Source: Actinomycetota bacterium (GTDB taxonomy: Bacteria; Actinomycetota; Thermoleophilia; Gaiellales; F1-60-MAGs149). From it: DNA of 36,595 nt. Below are positions 32,265-36,595 of this stretch, one piece after another; the stretch's first letter is position 1; the number at the start of each line of letters is the position of its first letter. The stretch is taken from contig VFJZ01000021.1 in the NCBI GenBank assembly GCA_009885805.1, positions 1 through 36,595 on the forward strand, written 5' to 3'. The position numbers were made by a program, and so were the translations under genes. The notes beneath the pieces are model-generated. The model worked only from the letters and a program-made list of their open reading frames with translations, was not told the origin of the DNA and made no database searches.

Positions 32265-34189
32265 CGCGCCTGCTCCCACTTCTGATCCTTCTCGCACCCG
32301 CGCCGGCGATGGCCGGCACCTACTCCTTCGCGATGACTGAGGCGGACATCAGTGTCGGCGCTCTGGATCCCGGTAGTCATCCGGCCTTCTTTCGGTACCC
32401 GTCGGGCGTCCAGACTCGCGGCGCCGCCTTCCCGACTGGCGCCTTCGGCCAGACGCGGATCAGCCTTCCGAGCGGTTCGACGTTCCGCTCGCTCTCAGGG
32501 ACGCTCCGAACCATCGCGCCGTCGGCCGTACCGACCCTCGACGCCGGCATCCGCCTGATTCGCCCCGATGGTCAGAACGTGCTCGTCCTCGGCGACCAGA
32601 TCCTGCCGTTCGCCCACAGCTTTCCGTGGACGATGCCGGCCGGCTATGCCGCATCCGTGGTCCGGATCTCCCTCTTCGCGAAGGCAGCCGGCCGGTGCGA
32701 TACATGTACCGCTCGCGCGATCGAACTGAGCGGCCAGGTCGATGACGTCGCTGCACCATCGGCCGCGATCAGCTCGGCGCTCACGAACCATGTCGTCCGC
32801 GATCGCGTCGTCCCGATCTCGTGGTCCGCGGCCGACACCGGGGCCGGTCCCGGGAGCATCTATCCGAATATCGACGGCGCCCGCGGCGCTCCGGTACGGG
32901 CGGCGCCGGGTCCCAACCCGAGTCGACTGACCGGCCAATGGTCGGCAGGCGCGGCCACGATCAGCGGCGTCGCGAACCTGGCGCTTCCCGACGCCGACGG
33001 ACCGCACCGCATATGGATCGACGGGTTCGACGGAGTGGGCAACGGCGCCTCGAGCGCGGCCATCGCCGTCACCCTCGACCGACAGCCGCCTTCGATTCAG
33101 GTGACGACTCCGAGCGGTTGGTGCTCGGCCTCCTGCCCGGTCGCCATCCAGGCATCGGACACCTACGGCGTGCAGACGCTGACGGCCGACATCAACGGGA
33201 TACCGCTGGCATTGGGTCCCGCAGGTGGTGCAGCGACCGTCCAACGCCTCGTCGACGCTCGCGTGACCGGTATCCAGGGCGCGGCGACCATCCACGTCCG
33301 CGCTGTCGACGTTGCCGGCAACCTCCGGGAGAGCGCCGGAACGATCCTGATCGACTCGATCGCACCGATCCTCGAGACGATCGAGGCCGACCCCGTCACC
33401 CGCGTCGTCCGCGTCGGCGTCCGCGAGCTCAGCGGGATTCGCAGCGCCGACGTCTCGGTTGCCGGGGCGCGGGTAGGTCTCGCGGCATCGGCATCGCCGA
33501 CTCCGGTGCTCCGACGACTCGTGGGCACCGTTCCGACCGGCGTAGGAAGCCTCGAAGGCGCAGCCGGTTCGGTCACGATCGTCGACGACGCCGGCAACGC
33601 CGCGACGGCCAGTCTGGTCTTCCGCGTCCGCGCGACGATCGCGATCCGAGCGCGGCTTGGGACACGCCTGGTCGCCGGCGGCAAGTCGACGACGATCAGC
33701 GGGACGACGCTCTCCAACAGGAAGCCGATCGGCCTGCACGTCCTCATCACGCTCACGAACTCCCACTGGCCCGAGAAGACGAGGTCGTGGGCAGCGACCA
33801 GCAATCGGTCTGGTGCGTTCCGCATCAAGATCCGGCCGCGCCTTGGCGGGATCGTCACGGTCCGCTATGCCGGCAGCGAGACGCAGCGCGCTACGGTCAC
33901 CAGCCTGGGTCGGATCCGTGTCCGCCCGACGATCAAGGTGAAGATCACCCAGACGCGAACCGGGCTACGCGCGACGGGCGCCTTCCTGCCGAGTGGAGGG
34001 CCGCCGGCGCTGCTCATCTGGCAGGCACGACGCCCCGGCCGGCCGTGGCTGACGATCTGCCGCGATCAGGACACGATCCGCGTTTCTCCGAGCGGCAGCT
34101 TCCGGGGCCGGTGCCGCGTCGCTGGGCTCTCGCGAGCGATCCAGATCAGAGTCGCGTATCGGAGCGACACGACCGGAGCGTACGGGTAA
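32255..34189 (+). CDS. Secreted protein with Ig-like domains
   Basis: 644 residues with a signal peptide (LLPLLILLAPAPAMAG, cleavage near residue 21). Ig/Ig-like repeats follow: PISWSAADTGAG, DGPHRIWIDGFDGVGN, ATIHVRAVDVAGNLRES and SVTIVDDAGNAATASLVFRV, with linkers such as DRQPPSIQVTTPSG and DSIAPILETIEAD. Two cysteine pairs (for example RCDTC and WCSASC) could be disulfides. The C-terminal third has RLVAGGKSTTISGTTL and FRIKIRPRLGGIVTVRY, resembling repeats in secreted proteins of some actinobacteria. It has no catalytic motif and is probably a cell-surface or adhesion protein. GTG 32255 has GGAGGGGAGG just upstream. The gene is coupled to the tethered HTH gene. Confidence 0.78.
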   Translation: MRLTRLLPLLILLAPAPAMAGTYSFAMTEADISVGALDPGSHPAFFRYPSGVQTRGAAFPTGAFGQTRISLPSGSTFRSLSGTLRTIAPSAVPTLDAGIRLIRPDGQNVLVLGDQILPFAHSFPWTMPAGYAASVVRISLFAKAAGRCDTCTARAIELSGQVDDVAAPSAAISSALTNHVVRDRVVPISWSAADTGAGPGSIYPNIDGARGAPVRAAPGPNPSRLTGQWSAGAATISGVANLALPDADGPHRIWIDGFDGVGNGASSAAIAVTLDRQPPSIQVTTPSGWCSASCPVAIQASDTYGVQTLTADINGIPLALGPAGGAATVQRLVDARVTGIQGAATIHVRAVDVAGNLRESAGTILIDSIAPILETIEADPVTRVVRVGVRELSGIRSADVSVAGARVGLAASASPTPVLRRLVGTVPTGVGSLEGAAGSVTIVDDAGNAATASLVFRVRATIAIRARLGTRLVAGGKSTTISGTTLSNRKPIGLHVLITLTNSHWPEKTRSWAATSNRSGAFRIKIRPRLGGIVTVRYAGSETQRATVTSLGRIRVRPTIKVKITQTRTGLRATGAFLPSGGPPALLIWQARRPGRPWLTICRDQDTIRVSPSGSFRGRCRVAGLSRAIQIRVAYRSDTTGAYG

Positions 34190-34215
34190 GGCGGCGTCCG
34201 AGATCAAGCGAAGGC

Positions 34216-34230
34216 CGGCCGCGGCGGCCG
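34216..34230. terminator. GC-rich hairpin after the Ig-like gene
   Basis: CGGCCG-CGG-CGGCCG, 6-bp arms, 27 bp after the stop at 34189. No U-tract follows, so it is only a weak terminator candidate. Nothing else recognisable lies in 34190-34425. Confidence 0.3.
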
Positions 34231-34425
34231 AGTCGAGATGGATGCAGGGTGGGCTCAAGCCGCGTCGCTTCGGGTCGGCCTTCGGTGGCCGCCATAGCCG
34301 GCCCGCACGATCGTGACGGACGGAGCTGTTCACCCGCTCTCGCAGCCGCTACACCCCACGGGCAACCGCGTAGGCTGAGGTGGCCGCGGCGGCGCTTGGG
34401 ACCGGCGCAATCAGACTGAGCAACG

Positions 34426-35577
34426 ATGACCGACGAGAACGACCACATCGCAACGGGCCTAGATGCAGCTGGGCAACTGCTCCTCCAAGCCACCAAACAG
34501 GCGACAGTTGAAGATGCCGTGCATTGGCTCGCACAGGGGTGGAGGACTAGCGACGCCTCGCCGCACGAGCTCTTGCGCGCCCTGCTCGCGTCGGCCGAGT
34601 ATCCGGAGTCGGAGGCCGCGCTTCAGAGGCTCAGCCGGTCGGTTGCCAAGTCGGACGTCAGCAGTGCTCGGGTTCTCTTCGATCTCGACATCGTCGAGCG
34701 GCCAGAACAGTTCCGCGATGCCCTTGATCGCCTCGCTTCTCTCTGTGGCGATGGGAGCCTGCGCGCCGTGAACGCGCGCGACGTTAGAGCGGCGCAGCGA
34801 AAAGACTCCTTCACCATCGAAGCGCTCTGCTCCGTTGCTGGCCTCTCGTATCGCGACCTCTCCGACCGCGTCACGAACCTTCCGAGCAATCCTCGATCGG
34901 ATTGGGCTCCCTCCCAGATCCAAGCGGCGTTCGAGGTACTGGACGCGATTGTGCGCGGGACAGAGGCATCAGATCTTCCCGGCGCGACCCCGGCCCGGCC
35001 GCTTGAGCTCCTCCTCGGAGGCACCGGAACGGCCGCGACTGGTTGGGAAGCAGTTGAGGTTCGGCGCAGCGACGGCGTACCGTACGAGGTCTTGCTCGCA
35101 CAACGAGCAGCCGGCGGCGCGTGGCTCGCGCATCGGAACAGGACCAGCGCACGCGTACGCCAGGCTGTCGCAGACCAATTGGCGCGTGAACTCGAGACGT
35201 CCGGGATCACTTTCCTGCGCGCGACAGGCGCCGGAGGGCCGGACGCCGAGAAGAAGCTCATGGAAATCACCGGCTGTGGCAAGCAGATCGGCTTCGCAGT
35301 TCTGGATCCGCGAGGCCGGGCCAAGTATGGAATTGTGCTCGCGGTCGCCAATGACAGCGGGACCGCACGGAAGTCGGTCAGAGCATTGGCGCAAATGGAC
35401 AAGCCATCCGATCTACCGGTCGCCGTACTGGTGAGCGGGCCGGGATGGTCGATTCGGAACGAGCTTGCCGACCTCGCACGCGCGTTCGCGGGTCGGATCT
35501 ATGGTGACGTCGCCTTGAGCGAGCTCGTCGAAGACGTTACAAGGACGACGAACCTTACGGAGGGTAGTGCCCGATGA
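34426..35577 (+). CDS. Unknown protein encoded with the ParB-like gene
   Basis: 383 residues, soluble, no signal or membrane segment. The N-terminal ~130 residues are helical-looking and contain LLRALLASAEYPESEAALQR. The middle has TIEALCSVAGLSYRDLSDRV. The C-terminal half has RVRQAVADQLARELETSGIT, then GGPDAEKKLMEITGCGKQIG and LVSGPGWSIRNELADLARAF. The 250-330 region has an alternating charged pattern that could be a degraded or divergent PD-(D/E)xK-type nuclease core, but the E-x-K motif is not seen, so I do not call it one. It overlaps the ParB-like gene by 4 bp (ATGA), and the two probably act together. I do not recognise the family. Confidence 0.6.
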   Translation: MTDENDHIATGLDAAGQLLLQATKQATVEDAVHWLAQGWRTSDASPHELLRALLASAEYPESEAALQRLSRSVAKSDVSSARVLFDLDIVERPEQFRDALDRLASLCGDGSLRAVNARDVRAAQRKDSFTIEALCSVAGLSYRDLSDRVTNLPSNPRSDWAPSQIQAAFEVLDAIVRGTEASDLPGATPARPLELLLGGTGTAATGWEAVEVRRSDGVPYEVLLAQRAAGGAWLAHRNRTSARVRQAVADQLARELETSGITFLRATGAGGPDAEKKLMEITGCGKQIGFAVLDPRGRAKYGIVLAVANDSGTARKSVRALAQMDKPSDLPVAVLVSGPGWSIRNELADLARAFAGRIYGDVALSELVEDVTRTTNLTEGSAR

Positions 35578-36595
35578 CAGTAATGGCGGAGACAGCACGG
35601 CGAAAGGCCATTGACGACGCGCTGGCCCATCATGCAAAGGAGGCCGCTCCGCAGCGCGTTCGTTTGTCCGTCAAAGGATCACCCGAACTCCTGCCGGTCG
35701 TTCGACTACCCCTCACAGCAGTTGTCCTCAACCCGGATAGCCACCGCATTAAGGCACAGCTGGAATCGCATCCCGCGCTCGAGACCGTCCGCGACGATCC
35801 GTTCAGCGACGCCGCGCAGCAGGTCGTCCAGACTCTGCTCTCCGAGACCGAGGCGTTTGCCGAGCTTCGCGAGAATCTGCGCGAAGTGGGGCAGCAGGAC
35901 CATGGCGTCGTCACCCGCGCCGGGGTGCTGATTAACGCGAACACCCGGTGTGCTGCACTGCGGGAGATCGATCCGCACGGATATGTCGACGTCGCAGTGC
36001 TGCCGAGCAACGTAAACGAGAAGGAGCTCGCCCGACTCGAGCTCGAGCTCCAGGTGCAAAAGACCTACAAGCGCGACTACTCCTTCACGAACGAGCTGAT
36101 CTTCATCAACGAGCTGAAGGAGGAATTCGAATACAGCGACCAGGACGCGGCACGAGCGCTGAACTGGGCAGCTTCCTCGAACGACAAGGCGCTCGCAGAC
36201 GGGGTCAAGCGTGTGCGCCAGGCGACGCGCCTCCTCGGGCACATGCGGGCACTGCAGCAGCGAAGCGAAGGCAAGATCCCGTTGACCTTCTTCGACGATA
36301 AGCGGCAGATGCTCATCGACCTCGACGACCACTACGAGAACCTCGTGAAGGCTGACCCCGATGGGGCGGAGGAGGTCCGCGAGGCTCGTCTCCTTGGAAT
36401 CCTCACGGAGGGTAAGTATCGAGATCTGCGTCAGATGGACAAGGAAGGGATCGAGGAATACTTGATCCCGGCACTACGGGACTCCGAGTTCCTTGGAGAG
36501 ATCGTTGAATCCACGTTCGATGCCTCCGGCGCGCAGGGACAGGGCGACACGCCTGGTCTCGACGCACTGCTGCCAGACGAGGACGAGGACGATGA
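35574..36595 (+). CDS. ParB/Srx-superfamily protein (partial, runs off the window)
   Basis: At least 340 residues, with no stop before the window ends. The N-terminal part has VRLPLTAVVLNPDSHRIKAQ, then RENLREVGQQDHGVVTRAGV and LINANTRCAALREI, the pattern of a ParB-like domain (the G-x-x-x-x-G-N-x-R box, here with Ala in place of the Gly). The rest is rich in charged residues (KIPLTFFDDKRQMLIDLDDH) and ends acidic (LPDEDEDD), perhaps near the true end. The ParB/Srx superfamily includes partition proteins, nucleases and regulators in defence or plasmid loci. ATG 35574 sits on the previous stop, with a GGAGGG upstream. It is likely part of an operon continuing to the right. Confidence 0.72.
   Translation, partial: MTVMAETARRKAIDDALAHHAKEAAPQRVRLSVKGSPELLPVVRLPLTAVVLNPDSHRIKAQLESHPALETVRDDPFSDAAQQVVQTLLSETEAFAELRENLREVGQQDHGVVTRAGVLINANTRCAALREIDPHGYVDVAVLPSNVNEKELARLELELQVQKTYKRDYSFTNELIFINELKEEFEYSDQDAARALNWAASSNDKALADGVKRVRQATRLLGHMRALQQRSEGKIPLTFFDDKRQMLIDLDDHYENLVKADPDGAEEVREARLLGILTEGKYRDLRQMDKEGIEEYLIPALRDSEFLGEIVESTFDASGAQGQGDTPGLDALLPDEDEDD

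Noticed and set aside
34426-35577. PD-(D/E)xK restriction endonuclease call
   Set aside because: The candidate core lacks a visible E-x-K triad, so the function is left unknown.
1-36595. CRISPR arrays, intact tRNA or rRNA genes, insertion-sequence transposases
   Set aside because: I found no regularly spaced short repeats, complete cloverleaf, rRNA segment or transposase motif.

Overview
The window is high-GC DNA with many GTG/TTG starts, tight 1-20 bp gene overlaps and actinobacterial gene families: SCO6880/DUF6112-type conjugation genes, an F420-type luciferase-like oxidoreductase and a secreted protein with Ig-like repeats. An actinobacterium is likely. The style of the Ig-like protein hints at the Thermoleophilia, but that is inference; no rRNA or marker gene is present. 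The region is accessory: it holds an old integration scar, a large catabolic island, a conjugation module and the start of a possible defence operon.

1-3.6 kb is scarred. A ~170-bp direct repeat carrying the 3' end of a tRNA-Gln-like sequence flanks a DedA-family membrane protein gene and the degraded C-terminus of a tyrosine recombinase. Then come a DUF4238 gene, a duplicated fragment of its own 3' end, and an HD-domain hydrolase gene.

3.6-24.9 kb is a divergent catabolic island. On the minus strand a ~17-kb, almost gapless run (20645 down to 3560) encodes, in order: a Tm-1-like UPF0261 protein, a DhnA-type class I aldolase, a PotD/A/B/C-type ABC importer, a zinc dehydrogenase resembling scyllo-inosose 3-dehydrogenase, a Gfo/Idh dehydrogenase, a creatininase-fold hydrolase, an SDR, a GlmL-type reactivase, a B12-dependent glutamate-mutase-like protein with its cobalamin domain fused on, a second SDR, a luciferase-like oxidoreductase, a PuuR-like XRE-cupin regulator and an FGGY sugar kinase. 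On the plus strand, divergently, are a second zinc dehydrogenase, a lipoyl-domain-only protein, a third SDR and the alpha and beta subunits of an acetoin/pyruvate dehydrogenase-type E1. The intergenic region has a recognisable promoter for each direction, and a perfect palindrome overlaps the minus-strand -10 box. My reading is a polyol or cyclitol import and degradation pathway with oxidation, hydrolytic ring opening, a B12 rearrangement, phosphorylation, aldol cleavage and oxidative 2-oxoacid/diketone cleavage. The substrate and the order of steps are inferred.

24.9-34.2 kb is a conjugation (type IV secretion) module: a short coupling-protein-like membrane protein without an ATPase, a SLT+NlpC/P60 wall hydrolase, a VirB4-type ATPase, an SCO6880-like protein, a VirB6/TrbL-like membrane protein and a pilin-sized DUF6112-like protein. 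Divergent from it are two genes with tandem excisionase-type HTH domains, the second product being membrane-tethered, followed by a secreted Ig-like protein. At the right edge, a gene of unknown function overlaps a ParB-like gene that runs off the window.
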